Positions 15,736 through 24,279 are shown, counted from the first letter of the stretch. The stretch is DNA of 38,746 nt from RGIG5612 sp045601405 (GCA_045601405.1 JAZRZO010000003.1:1-38746), one strand, 5' to 3'. Notes: generated from the sequence alone by a model not told the origin. Program-made: numbers and translations.

Positions 15736-17487
15736 ATGTCACACTTAAAAGTGCAGCTTTATTCCGATATCCCGCCGACACATGAGCAGGAGCAGCGGTT
15801 TAAACAGTTTATAAAAAATAAATATAATGTTGATGTTTCTGTTGAGTGGATAATGGACCCGAAGATAAAGGGAGGGTTCAAGCTCAAGATAGGAACAGAG
15901 GTTTTTGACTGGAGCAAAAAAGGGCTTTTCAAACAGTTCAGTGACGCTATAGATTCCAAAAAATATATCGGCAAGGATACAATCCCGCTGATAAAGGATA
16001 CGCTGAATGAGTTTGAGCTTAGCGCAATGCCTGAGGAGACCGGCATTGTGATTACCGTCGGTGACGGGATCGCGGAGCTTGAAGGGCTGCAGAACGTTAC
16101 CTTCGGAGAGATAGTTGTTTTCGAAGGCGGCGTAAGAGGCATGGTGCAGAACTTGAGGGACGACCGTGTAGGCTGCATACTTTTTGATGATAATGAAGAG
16201 GTAAGAGCCGGGGGCGTTGTCCGGAGAACAGGCAAGCGGGCAAGCATCCCGGCGGGTGAAGAATTCCTCGGGCGTGTCATCAATGCCCTGGGCGTACCTA
16301 TCGACGGCAAGGGAAAGATCAAGGAAGAGGACTATTACCCGATAGAGGCAAAAGCGCCCGGCATCATTGACAGGCAGCCGGTAACGCAGCCCCTGTATAC
16401 GGGTATACTTGCCATAGATTCAATGTTCCCCATAGGAAGAGGACAGAGGGAACTTATAATCGGAGACCGCCAGACCGGTAAAACAGCTATTGCTCTTGAT
16501 ACCATCATCAACCAGAAAGGGAAAGACTGTATCTGCATATATGTAGCTATCGGACAAAAAGCGGGAACGGTAGCAAACTATGCCAAGGTTCTTAAGGATT
16601 ACGGCGCGATGGACTATACCGTTATACTTGCGGCGAATGCCAGCGATTCGGATCCGATGCAGTATATAGCGCCTTACGCGGGATGCGCTCTTGCGGAATA
16701 CTTTATGGACAGGGGCAGGGATGTGCTTATCGTATATGATGATCTGTCAAAGCATGCCGTGGCGTACAGGGCGATATCGCTGCTGCTTGAGAGATCTCCG
16801 GGTAGGGAAGCTTATCCGGGGGATATCTTCTATCTTCATTCAAGGCTTTTGGAGCGCAGCGCTCATTTAAGCGAGGAAAAAGGAGGCGGCTCTATGACTG
16901 CGCTCCCTATAATAGAAACACAGGACGGAGATGTATCCGCATATATACCAACTAATGTTATTTCTATCACAGACGGTCAGATATACTTAGAGACAAATCT
17001 GTTTTTCTCAGGCCAGCGTCCTGCGGTTAACGTAGGTCTATCAGTTTCCAGAGTCGGCGGCGACGCGCAGACACAGGCGATCAAAAAGGCTGTTTCCGGT
17101 CTCAGGTTTGATCTTGCCCAATACAGGGATATGGAGGTGTTCACCAAGTTCTCAAGTGATATGGACGAGTCCACAAGAGATCAGCTCTCGTACGGCAGGG
17201 GTCTTATGAGAATGCTGCGTCAGGACCAGTACAAGCCGTATTCACTTCACCGTCAGGTCATCATACTTGTCGCAGCCATGGCTCACTGCATGGAAAAATT
17301 TGATGAGGATGATGTGTCGGCATATCTTGAAGAGCTGATAGACAGCTTTGAAGCAGAGTTTATGGATCTTTGCACGCAGATAGACAGGAACGGCGAGCTT
17401 GATGATGAAGAAAAAAGGCTTATAACCGAGTTTGCCGAAAAGGTTGCCGTAAAATATATTCCCGTGGATGAGACAGGCGAAAGATAA
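15736..17487 (+). CDS. atpA: ATP synthase alpha subunit fused to a delta C-terminal domain
   Basis: Non-catalytic nucleotide-binding subunit of F1. It is 583 residues versus about 500-513 usually. The P-loop GDRQTGKT is at 243-250 (169-176 in E. coli), so about 74 residues are extra at the N-terminus. Residues 5-73 align without gaps to the C-terminal part of delta (AtpH): VQLYS at the start, then MDPKIKGGFKLKIG, where delta has ID(x)S(x)(x)AGV(x)IR(x)GD, and VFDWSKKGLFKQFSDAI, where delta has VIDGSVRGRLERLADVL. The normal alpha N-terminal helix follows (TIPLIKDTLNEFE, then TGIVITVGDGIAELEGLQN). No separate delta gene exists in the operon. The ATG directly follows the atpF stop, with GAGGAT upstream. 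No convincing internal start for a normal-length alpha was seen. Confidence 0.95.
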   Translation: MSHLKVQLYSDIPPTHEQEQRFKQFIKNKYNVDVSVEWIMDPKIKGGFKLKIGTEVFDWSKKGLFKQFSDAIDSKKYIGKDTIPLIKDTLNEFELSAMPEETGIVITVGDGIAELEGLQNVTFGEIVVFEGGVRGMVQNLRDDRVGCILFDDNEEVRAGGVVRRTGKRASIPAGEEFLGRVINALGVPIDGKGKIKEEDYYPIEAKAPGIIDRQPVTQPLYTGILAIDSMFPIGRGQRELIIGDRQTGKTAIALDTIINQKGKDCICIYVAIGQKAGTVANYAKVLKDYGAMDYTVILAANASDSDPMQYIAPYAGCALAEYFMDRGRDVLIVYDDLSKHAVAYRAISLLLERSPGREAYPGDIFYLHSRLLERSAHLSEEKGGGSMTALPIIETQDGDVSAYIPTNVISITDGQIYLETNLFFSGQRPAVNVGLSVSRVGGDAQTQAIKKAVSGLRFDLAQYRDMEVFTKFSSDMDESTRDQLSYGRGLMRMLRQDQYKPYSLHRQVIILVAAMAHCMEKFDEDDVSAYLEELIDSFEAEFMDLCTQIDRNGELDDEEKRLITEFAEKVAVKYIPVDETGER

Positions 17488-18399
17488 ATGGCCGGCATCA
17501 AGGAGATCAAAAACAGAATAGAGGGTGTCAGGGAAACACAAAAGATAACGAACGCCATGTATCTGGTCTCGTCTGCGAAGCTGAAAAAGGCAAAGCAGGC
17601 AATGATGCGGACAGAGCCGTACTTTGACGCGATAAGGGATGAGATAATCAATATCTTCGACCATATAGAGCATGTGGAAAGCAGATATTTCCTGCCGGAG
17701 GGTGAGGTGGATGACAAGGACAAGCCTATCCCGGGGAAATATGGCTATATCATAATCACCGCGGATAAAGGACTTGCGGGTGAGTACAATCAAAAGGTCT
17801 TAAAAGAAGCCGAAAGAAGATTTTCTCTTCATGAGGATAATGAGCTTTTCGTGATAGGGGAGCACGGGCGGCATTATTTTATGACGCACGGATATGAAAT
17901 TGAAAAAAGTTTTATGTATACGGCCGCAAATCCGAGTATGGACAGGGCAAGAGCTATAAGTGATATTGTTCTGGACAAATATGTAAATGGTGAGATAAGT
18001 AAGATATATATCATTTATACAGATTACAATAACGGAAGAGAGTCGGATTGCCGTTCGTTCAGACTTCTGCCTTTCCATAGGTCGGAGTTCGCGAGCGACG
18101 CAGGTTCAAGCGATACAAGGTTTGAGTTTGTTCCTTCCATAGATGAAGTGCTGGATAACATCATACCCAACTATTTCACAGGTTATATCTATTCGGCACT
18201 TTTGGAAAGCTACTGCTCGGAGCAGAATGCAAGGATGATAGCGATGGACAATGATAACCGGAATGCGCAGGAGCTGCTTGATCAGTTGAAATTAGATTAT
18301 AATCACGCGCGCCAGGATAAGATAACACAAGAGATAACTGAGGTATCATCCGGCGCAAAGTCTATAAAGCGTGATATTAGCAGAGGAGAAAGACGATGA
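17488..18399 (+). CDS. atpG: ATP synthase gamma subunit
   Basis: Central rotor shaft of F1. It is 303 residues, slightly longer than the usual 285-290. The N-terminal helix has AGIKEIKNRIEGVRETQKIT and the AMYLVSSAKLKKA block. The Rossmann-like middle has ITADKGLAGEYN. The C-terminal helix ends LDYNHARQDKITQEITEV, matching the family pattern (YN-ARQ--IT-E--E). It follows atpA with no gap and overlaps atpD by four bases, which indicates tight translational coupling. Confidence 0.95.
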   Translation: MAGIKEIKNRIEGVRETQKITNAMYLVSSAKLKKAKQAMMRTEPYFDAIRDEIINIFDHIEHVESRYFLPEGEVDDKDKPIPGKYGYIIITADKGLAGEYNQKVLKEAERRFSLHEDNELFVIGEHGRHYFMTHGYEIEKSFMYTAANPSMDRARAISDIVLDKYVNGEISKIYIIYTDYNNGRESDCRSFRLLPFHRSEFASDAGSSDTRFEFVPSIDEVLDNIIPNYFTGYIYSALLESYCSEQNARMIAMDNDNRNAQELLDQLKLDYNHARQDKITQEITEVSSGAKSIKRDISRGERR

Positions 18400-19784
18400 A
18401 AGGCACAGTCGTTGCAGCATATGGATCTGTTGTGGATGTTGAATTTCCCGAGGGAGTGCTGCCAAAGATAAGAGAAGCGCTGATAATAGATCAGGGTGAA
18501 GAGACGCATGTGATGGAGGTTGCCCAGCATATAGGCTGGGGCCGGGTCAGATGCATCATGCTTTCCGAAGGTGAAGGCATCTTCCGTGGGCTTGAGGTTG
18601 AAGCAACGGGAGAACCGATCAAGGTTCCTGTAGGGGAGAAAACTCTGGGAAGGCTTTTTAATGTTCTCGGACAAACAATAGACGGAGGAGAGCAGATCCC
18701 TGAGGATGTAGAGAAATGGAGTATTCACAGAAAGGCGCCTGATTTTAAGGATCAGAAACCATCTGTAGAGATACTTGAAACAGGTATAAAGGTAGTTGAC
18801 CTGCTGGAGCCGTACCCGAAGGGCGGAAAGATAGGACTGTTCGGCGGTGCGGGAGTCGGCAAGACGGTGCTCATTCAGGAGCTCATCCATAATATCGCTA
18901 TGGAGCACGGAGGATATTCGGTATTTACGGGAGTGGGAGAGCGAAGCCGTGAAGGAAACGACCTCTGGAATGAAATGAAAGGGAGCGGCATACTTGAAAA
19001 AACCGCGCTTGTTTTCGGACAGATGAACGAGGCGCCGGGCGTAAGGATGCGAGTGGGTCTTACCGGCCTTACTATGGCGGAGTATTTCCGTGACAGTCAG
19101 CACAAGGACATTCTGCTCTTTATAGATAATATATTCCGTTTTGTTCAGGCAGGTTCCGAGGTATCAACGCTTCTTGGCAGGATGCCGTCTGCTGTCGGCT
19201 ATCAGCCGACTCTGGCTGGAGAGATGGGTTCTCTTCAGGAGCGAATCACATCCACGAAGGATGGGTCCATTACATCTGTACAGGCGGTTTATGTGCCTGC
19301 GGACGACCTTACTGATCCTGCTCCTGCGACAACATTCTCTCACCTGGATGCCACCACTGTTCTCTCACGAAAGATAGCGGAGCAGGGTATATATCCGGCT
19401 GTTGATCCGCTGGAGTCATCTTCAAGGATACTTGAGGCAAACGTGGTAGGCGAGGAGCATTACAGCGTGGCAAGGGAGGTTCAGGAGATACTTCAGAAGT
19501 ATGCGGAACTTCAGGATATCATCGCTATTCTCGGGTTGGACGAACTGGGTGATGATGACAAGCAGATTGTTGCCAGGGCAAGAAGGATACAGCGTTTCCT
19601 TTCACAGCCGTTCCATGTAGCGGAGAAATTCTCCGGCCTTCCGGGTGTTTACGTGCCGCTGGAAGAAACGGTTAAAGGCTTTGCCGCCATTGTCAGAGGC
19701 GAGATGGATGATTGCCCCGAAGCGGCTTTCTATAATGCCGGGACTATTGATGACGTAAAGAAAAAGGCACAAAAACTTAGATAG
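18396..19784 (+). CDS. atpD: ATP synthase beta subunit (catalytic)
   Basis: Catalytic subunit making ATP in F1. It is 462 residues, normal. The P-loop is GLFGGAGVGKTVLIQE (Walker A at about 150-157). GVGERSREGNDLW follows with the catalytic Glu. Walker B is in DILLFIDNIFRF. The conserved stretch from GYQPTLAGEMGSLQERI to VPADDLTDPAPATTFSH is present. It starts with an ATGA overlap on the gamma stop and is preceded by AGAGGAGA. Unlike subunits a, c and alpha in the same operon it shows no added domains. Confidence 0.98.
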   Translation: MKGTVVAAYGSVVDVEFPEGVLPKIREALIIDQGEETHVMEVAQHIGWGRVRCIMLSEGEGIFRGLEVEATGEPIKVPVGEKTLGRLFNVLGQTIDGGEQIPEDVEKWSIHRKAPDFKDQKPSVEILETGIKVVDLLEPYPKGGKIGLFGGAGVGKTVLIQELIHNIAMEHGGYSVFTGVGERSREGNDLWNEMKGSGILEKTALVFGQMNEAPGVRMRVGLTGLTMAEYFRDSQHKDILLFIDNIFRFVQAGSEVSTLLGRMPSAVGYQPTLAGEMGSLQERITSTKDGSITSVQAVYVPADDLTDPAPATTFSHLDATTVLSRKIAEQGIYPAVDPLESSSRILEANVVGEEHYSVAREVQEILQKYAELQDIIAILGLDELGDDDKQIVARARRIQRFLSQPFHVAEKFSGLPGVYVPLEETVKGFAAIVRGEMDDCPEAAFYNAGTIDDVKKKAQKLR

Positions 19785-19786
19785 AT

Positions 19787-20218
19787 ATGAGTGAGTTTCA
19801 TCTGGATTTTTTAGCTGCTGATAAAGATTTTTACAAGGGTCCGTGCAGCGGACTTGTTCTTCCGCTTTCTGACGGGAAGATAGGCATATACGCAGGGCAT
19901 ACAAATATGATCGGGGCTGTTGTTCCGGGTGAGGCGAAGCTGAGCATTGATGAAGGCGGAAGCTTTGAGCGCGATGAAGACGGAAAAGTTGTCGTTGTTG
20001 TAGGCGGAGGCCTTGTGAAGGTTGAGGGCGGTAATGTCACGGTGCTTGTTGATTCTGTGGAATTCCCTTCAGAAATAGATGAGAACAGGGCAAAGCGCGC
20101 GGTACAGATCGCCAAAGAGGAGCTTCTTCACAAGCAGAGCATGTTTGAATACAGGCAGACTCAGGCCGCTCTTTCAAGAGCTATGGCGCGTCTTAACGCC
20201 AAGCATTATAAGGGCTGA
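19787..20218 (+). CDS. atpC: ATP synthase epsilon subunit
   Basis: Rotor subunit that couples gamma to the c ring and can inhibit ATP hydrolysis. It is 143 residues, normal. An N-terminal beta sandwich (about 1-88) has the LSDGKIGIYAGHTNMIGAV block where most members have GEIGILPGHAPL. A C-terminal helical hairpin (about 89-143) includes ENRAKRAVQIAKEELL. The ATG is two bases after the atpD stop, making it the last ATP synthase gene of the operon. Confidence 0.93.
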   Translation: MSEFHLDFLAADKDFYKGPCSGLVLPLSDGKIGIYAGHTNMIGAVVPGEAKLSIDEGGSFERDEDGKVVVVVGGGLVKVEGGNVTVLVDSVEFPSEIDENRAKRAVQIAKEELLHKQSMFEYRQTQAALSRAMARLNAKHYKG

Positions 20219-20236
20219 CCCGGAGCCTTTCTTTTT

Positions 20237-20497
20237 ATGGGATCGGATAAGAATTTCACATATATCTTAAAATGCTCGGATGGCAGTTTTTATACGGGTT
20301 GGACTACCGATCTGAAAAAGAGGCTGGCAGCGCACAATGCGGGAGCCGGGGCTAAATACACGCGTTCCCGCAGACCGGTGGAGATGGTATATTATGAGAG
20401 CTTTGAAACCAGGTCTGAGGCAATGATGCGTGAAGCCGAGATAAAAAATCTTACGCGGGAAGAAAAGAAAAAACTGATATCTTCGCACAGCACATGA
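20237..20497 (+). CDS. GIY-YIG domain protein (UPF0213 type)
   Basis: A stand-alone GIY-YIG nuclease-fold protein of 86 residues, the usual UPF0213 (YhbQ-like) size. The motif appears as FTYILKCSDGSFYTGWT (Y-I-L then Y-T-G), followed by the conserved Arg in LKKRLAAHNAG and the catalytic-type Glu near FETRSEAMMREAEIK. The biological substrate of this family is unclear; a DNA-repair role is suggested for relatives. It lies 18 nt after atpC with a GGAG site and is probably co-transcribed with the ATP synthase genes without being functionally linked. Confidence 0.88.
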   Translation: MGSDKNFTYILKCSDGSFYTGWTTDLKKRLAAHNAGAGAKYTRSRRPVEMVYYESFETRSEAMMREAEIKNLTREEKKKLISSHST

Positions 20498-20499
20498 TA

Positions 20500-20529
20500 A
20501 AAAAAGCCGGGCACTGCCCGGCCTTTTTC
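20500..20529. terminator. Bidirectional terminator between the atp operon and folD
   Basis: GCCGGGCA, one-base loop, TGCCCGGC with As before and Ts after. It ends the atp/GIY-YIG transcript and, from the other side, folD. Confidence 0.9.
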
Positions 20530-20545
20530 TGAATTTAAATACAGA

Positions 20546-21412
20546 TCAGAAGTTGAATACTTCTCCTGTAGCCTGTTTAACAGCAGCGCGGACAACATGT
20601 GATGCCATAACTGTATTTGTAACAGCGCCAACACCGCCCGGAACCGGGGTGATCTTGGAAACATGCTTCTCAACCTCGTCGAACGCAAAGTCACCGCACA
20701 TCTTTCCGTCAACAAAGTTGATACCCACATCGATAGCAACGCAGTCGGGATTCGCGTTTTCCACATGGGCTTCCTTAACAAGACCGGGAACACCGCATGC
20801 ACATACCAGTATATCAGCTTCTTTGCAGCGGCTGATAGTATCCTTTGTGAATACATGGCACCATGAAACTGATGCGTTGCGGGCGATGAGCATATATCCA
20901 ACAGGACGGCCGACTACAAGGCTGTGACCGATAACTACCGCATTAGCGCCTTCATATTTAACGCCCATAAAATCACATATTTTAATAACAGCCTCAGCTG
21001 TGCACGGGAAGTATCCGCTTTCATCACCCATTGCGAGTTTAGCCCAGTTTAAGGGACTCATACAGTCCATATCTTTTTCAGGGTCTATCATGTCAACAAG
21101 CGGAGCGTCGCTTAAGTGTTCCGGCAGCGGACGGAACATGAGGATACCGTTTACTGACGGGTCATCGTTTACCTTTTTGAATTCTGCCTCCAGGTCTGCC
21201 TGTGAGATATCTTCTGCAAGCTCAAATACCTTTACTTCTATGCCTACGTCACCGCAAGTCTTCTTAACGCCTTTTTCGTATGAAAGGTCGCTGTCCTTGG
21301 CACCAACTCTGATGATACCCAGGCACGGCTTAACGCCGGTTTCCTCGATCTTTGCCTTCATCTGATCGATAAGTTTTGCTTTTACATCAGCACCCTTTAC
21401 AACTTCTGCCAT
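20546..21412 (-). CDS. folD: Methylene-THF dehydrogenase FolD, cyclohydrolase residues replaced
   Basis: FolD family, 288 residues. Family members normally oxidise 5,10-methylene-THF with NAD(P)+ and hydrolyse the methenyl product. The fold is intact: VVIGHSLVVGRPV (nucleotide site) and ITPVPGGVGAVTNTVM (C-terminal signature). The active-site motif YxxxK reads YEKGV (Tyr45, Val49), so the Lys that acts in the cyclohydrolase step (Lys54 in E. coli, Lys56 in human) is replaced by Val, though Lys50 follows. The VQLPLP block reads MFRPLP, so the conserved Gln (Gln98) is Phe93. The Asp of KDMD is kept. It probably works as a dehydrogenase, with FchA doing the hydrolysis. The start is fixed by AGGAGG on the minus strand. 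Confidence 0.9.
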   Translation of the reverse strand: MAEVVKGADVKAKLIDQMKAKIEETGVKPCLGIIRVGAKDSDLSYEKGVKKTCGDVGIEVKVFELAEDISQADLEAEFKKVNDDPSVNGILMFRPLPEHLSDAPLVDMIDPEKDMDCMSPLNWAKLAMGDESGYFPCTAEAVIKICDFMGVKYEGANAVVIGHSLVVGRPVGYMLIARNASVSWCHVFTKDTISRCKEADILVCACGVPGLVKEAHVENANPDCVAIDVGINFVDGKMCGDFAFDEVEKHVSKITPVPGGVGAVTNTVMASHVVRAAVKQATGEVFNF

Positions 21413-21616
21413 TTTTTTTCCTCCTGATACATATTTGTATTTTTTATTGTACGTATATTCTATCAGAGAGTCAGTAACATATATAGTAAAAAAATTATTT
21501 TTTTATAATTTTTTAAAGGGGGGATCCATAAAAAATTAACAAAGGATTCATAGACTTAGTATGTATTATAATGTAAAATACTTTAGTTACATTTACTGTT
21601 GTAAAGGAGTGAAAAT
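21413..21616. promoter_or_regulatory. Divergent intergenic region between folD and the glycosidase-like gene
   Basis: About 200 nt, very AT-rich. TATAAT at 21567-21572 faces right and may serve the gene at 21617, but the -35 is weak. On the minus strand, TAGAAT (near 21463) is a candidate -10 for folD with no clear -35. A ten-base AT-only inverted repeat (21489-21498 and 21505-21514) could bend DNA or act as an UP-like element. Nothing else was recognised. Confidence 0.4.
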
Positions 21617-22657
21617 TTGAGCAGGACTACCAGAAACAAAAAAAGGGGAAGCAGGGTTTTATCCACTATAGGAAAAGTTTTCGCGGTAATAGGGGTAACT
21701 TTGCTGTTTGTTGTCCTTGCCCTGGTAGCAACGATATTTCTGTTGCTGAAGGGGCCGTCAAAAACGGCTAAGACCATATTTACTACAACATGCTATGAGA
21801 CAAGCGCGATGAAATGGCTTCCCAAGATGTTCATATCCCAGAAGGAATATGACGAGATCATAAACAGCACGAGAATGGCTGAGATGGAAGAGGGACAGAC
21901 CAGTGACGCATCACTTATTGATGTATCGGATGATGTTTCGCAGGACATTGAAGTTATCGATGTTACAGGCGGCTCATTTAAGGGAAAGCTGATGACGATC
22001 TACGACCCGTCAAGAGTATTCCTGGGTACTGTGGAGACCTTCGGGGAATTCCAGGGGGATGTGGTTCAGGGCATAGCTGCCAGATATGAAAACGTGATTG
22101 GAGGCGTAAACGGAGGCGACTTTTTAGATGCGGGAAGCTACTCTTATACAGCCCTGCCGCTTGGATGCGTAATCTCAAACGGACAGGTCGTATTTGAGGA
22201 TGCCGGTTATGATACAGCTTATCACATTTCCGGCTTTACGAACGAAAATAAATTCATAATGGGAAATATAACTTTAAATGAAGCCATAGAAATGGGTGTG
22301 AGAGATGCCGTATACACGGTTCATGAGACAGGACCCTTCCTTGTTATCAACGGAGAGGCAATGATAAATGAGGTGCCCGATTCCGCCACATACGGAGGTG
22401 GAAAGAACCCCAGGACCGCTATCGGTCAGAGAGCGGACGGAGCCGTGCTGCTCCTTGTAGTGGACGGAAGACAAGCTGATTCGCTTGGAGCAACCTTTAA
22501 GGATTTAGCGTATGCAATGCTTGAATACGGAGCTGTTAACGCGTGTGCGATGGACGGAGGCACGTCATCACAGATGATATATTACGGAGAGGTGATCAAT
22601 CACCCGTATTCGCCCACCGGACCGCGAAAGTGTCCCACTGCATGGCTTGTGAGGTAA
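21617..22657 (+). CDS. Membrane-anchored phosphodiester glycosidase-family protein
   Basis: 346 residues from a TTG start with AAAGGAG nine bases upstream. A basic N-terminus (RTTRNKKRGSR) and one long hydrophobic helix (about 14-45) anchor it, with the rest outside the cell. The C-terminal half (about 150-346) matches the NAGPA/DUF2233 phosphodiester glycosidase fold: GGVNGGDF, NPRTAIGQRADGAVLLLVVD and the hallmark AMDGGTSSQM near the end. Relatives remove GlcNAc-1-phosphodiester caps or are annotated as exopolysaccharide-related; the substrate here is unknown. It is three bases upstream of the next gene, so the two probably act together at the cell surface. Confidence 0.82.
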   Translation: MSRTTRNKKRGSRVLSTIGKVFAVIGVTLLFVVLALVATIFLLLKGPSKTAKTIFTTTCYETSAMKWLPKMFISQKEYDEIINSTRMAEMEEGQTSDASLIDVSDDVSQDIEVIDVTGGSFKGKLMTIYDPSRVFLGTVETFGEFQGDVVQGIAARYENVIGGVNGGDFLDAGSYSYTALPLGCVISNGQVVFEDAGYDTAYHISGFTNENKFIMGNITLNEAIEMGVRDAVYTVHETGPFLVINGEAMINEVPDSATYGGGKNPRTAIGQRADGAVLLLVVDGRQADSLGATFKDLAYAMLEYGAVNACAMDGGTSSQMIYYGEVINHPYSPTGPRKCPTAWLVR

Positions 22658-22660
22658 AAA

Positions 22661-24190
22661 ATGAGTAATGATAACAGAGAGAACAAAGTTCAAAATATGA
22701 ATTATTTATTTGGTGAAGATGAGATAGACGCTATCATTGAGTCTGAGATAAGCCGCGAAAGAGTCGCTCAGCCGGGGAACGGGAAAAAACGTGTCTATCC
22801 GAACGGAAATCCTGAAATGACGGAGGCCGGCGGGGCAGTCCGGAGAAGAGAGCCGTCTGCTGAAGAAGGCGTAAGACGTCAAAGACCAAGACCGCAGAAC
22901 GCTCCCTCTCAGGCAAGAAGATCACAGCCCGGAGCCCGCAGAGTATCCGGTTCAGCTTCAGATCCGTCACAGAGAAGGCGGGCGCAGTCGCCTTCCCGCG
23001 CGAATGCGCCGGAGGGAAGAGGGGCACGCGCCGAATATGCACGCAGAAGCAACGCAAGAAGCAGCGTTAACCGTAAGGGCAGCGTCAGAACAGGCAGGAA
23101 AAGACGTAAAAGCGGTTTCAAAAAATTCCTTTTGATCTATTCAGCCATTCTTCTTGTGATCCTTATAGCAGGAATGATCATATTCGGCTCATTCCTTAAA
23201 TCGCTTGAGAAAAACCAGCCGTCCCGGATAGCTTCAGAGATTGCGGAAAATTTCACAGAAAGCAGGGTCACCGGTTATCTTGAAAAACATAAGGATGAAC
23301 TTAACAGCTTCGGTGATCCGGCGCCATTGATCAGTGAATGCGCGGAAAGTCTTTCAGGAAAAGGTCAGGCTTCATATATCGAAAACAAGGACTTTCGCGC
23401 TGATGAGCCATCATATAATATAACCGTGGATGGCAAAACAGTATGCAAGGCTACTCTCGGCAAGAACGGGAAGGCCGGCTTCGGTCTTGATAAGTGGAAG
23501 ATAAAGAGTCTTGACATAGCAGACTACCTTGAAACCGGGGCATATGAAATTGAAGTTCCGGAAGGAACTGTTATAACGATAAACGGAGAAGAGGTGGGAG
23601 ACAGGTTCAGGATAAGCGATGCCCAGATACCTGAAACACTGCGGAATGCGTCCCAATATGTTAATATCCCGAAATTTGTAACCTATAAGGTGGCGGGGGT
23701 TGCGCAGGATCCTCAGATATCCGCAAAGGACAGGTCCGGAAATGAGCTGAGTATAACTGCCGCAGGCAATAAATACGTTGCAGGAGCCTCTACCGACACG
23801 GAGTTTACAGACTCGGTATATCCGCTTGTGGATAAGGCCTTAGACGCATGGGGCAGACATTTTATCAACATGGGCGGAAACTTGAGCGCATATATGCTTG
23901 AAGGCTCGGAATGGTACGGATTTATCTTCGGCAGCGACGAGATGGATCCTATCATGACCTCATTTTATGAATACGAGAGCATAGATAATTATGAGTTTAC
24001 GGAAAAAACGATCTCCAATTTTATCAGATATACAGATGACTGCTTCACTGTTGATGTTAAATACAAGATGAGGATCGACTTTAACGATAACCGTATGAGT
24101 GATGACAACCAGCAGCTTGACGCCACATGGACTTTCATCACACAGAATGATGGAAAAGACTGGTACATCATAGAGTGCACATATAAATAA
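22661..24190 (+). CDS. Unrecognised single-pass membrane protein with Arg-rich cytoplasmic tail
   Basis: 509 residues; I do not recognise a named family. Residues 1-150 are low complexity and probably disordered, rich in Arg, Ser, Pro, Ala and Gly (for example RRQRPRPQNAPSQARRSQ) and strongly basic near the membrane (RTGRKRRKSGFKK). One membrane helix follows (about 156-179). The remaining 330 residues should be extracellular: a helical part, a beta-rich part with VEVPEGT-like and TINGEE segments, and a C-terminal stretch ending WTFITQNDGKDWYIIECTYK, reminiscent of NTF2-like folds. It starts three bases after the glycosidase-like gene, so co-expression is likely. A cell-surface or envelope role is an inference only. 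Confidence 0.75.
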   Translation: MSNDNRENKVQNMNYLFGEDEIDAIIESEISRERVAQPGNGKKRVYPNGNPEMTEAGGAVRRREPSAEEGVRRQRPRPQNAPSQARRSQPGARRVSGSASDPSQRRRAQSPSRANAPEGRGARAEYARRSNARSSVNRKGSVRTGRKRRKSGFKKFLLIYSAILLVILIAGMIIFGSFLKSLEKNQPSRIASEIAENFTESRVTGYLEKHKDELNSFGDPAPLISECAESLSGKGQASYIENKDFRADEPSYNITVDGKTVCKATLGKNGKAGFGLDKWKIKSLDIADYLETGAYEIEVPEGTVITINGEEVGDRFRISDAQIPETLRNASQYVNIPKFVTYKVAGVAQDPQISAKDRSGNELSITAAGNKYVAGASTDTEFTDSVYPLVDKALDAWGRHFINMGGNLSAYMLEGSEWYGFIFGSDEMDPIMTSFYEYESIDNYEFTEKTISNFIRYTDDCFTVDVKYKMRIDFNDNRMSDDNQQLDATWTFITQNDGKDWYIIECTYK

Positions 24191-24234
24191 AAGCTCCGGC
24201 CGGCTAAAAATTAAAAAAATATGAACTTTAATGT

Positions 24235-24279
24235 ATACGATTGACGCATATCTCTGCGGATGATATGCTTCAATCGTAT
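24235..24279. repeat. 18-bp inverted repeat upstream of comM
   Basis: Arms 24235-24252 and 24262-24279 match at 17 of 18 bases around a nine-base loop. Only a short TTTT follows, and the stem is AT-rich, so it could be a weak terminator for the gene before it or a regulatory hairpin or operator ahead of comM. The rest of the 143-nt gap shows no clear promoter. Confidence 0.6.
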
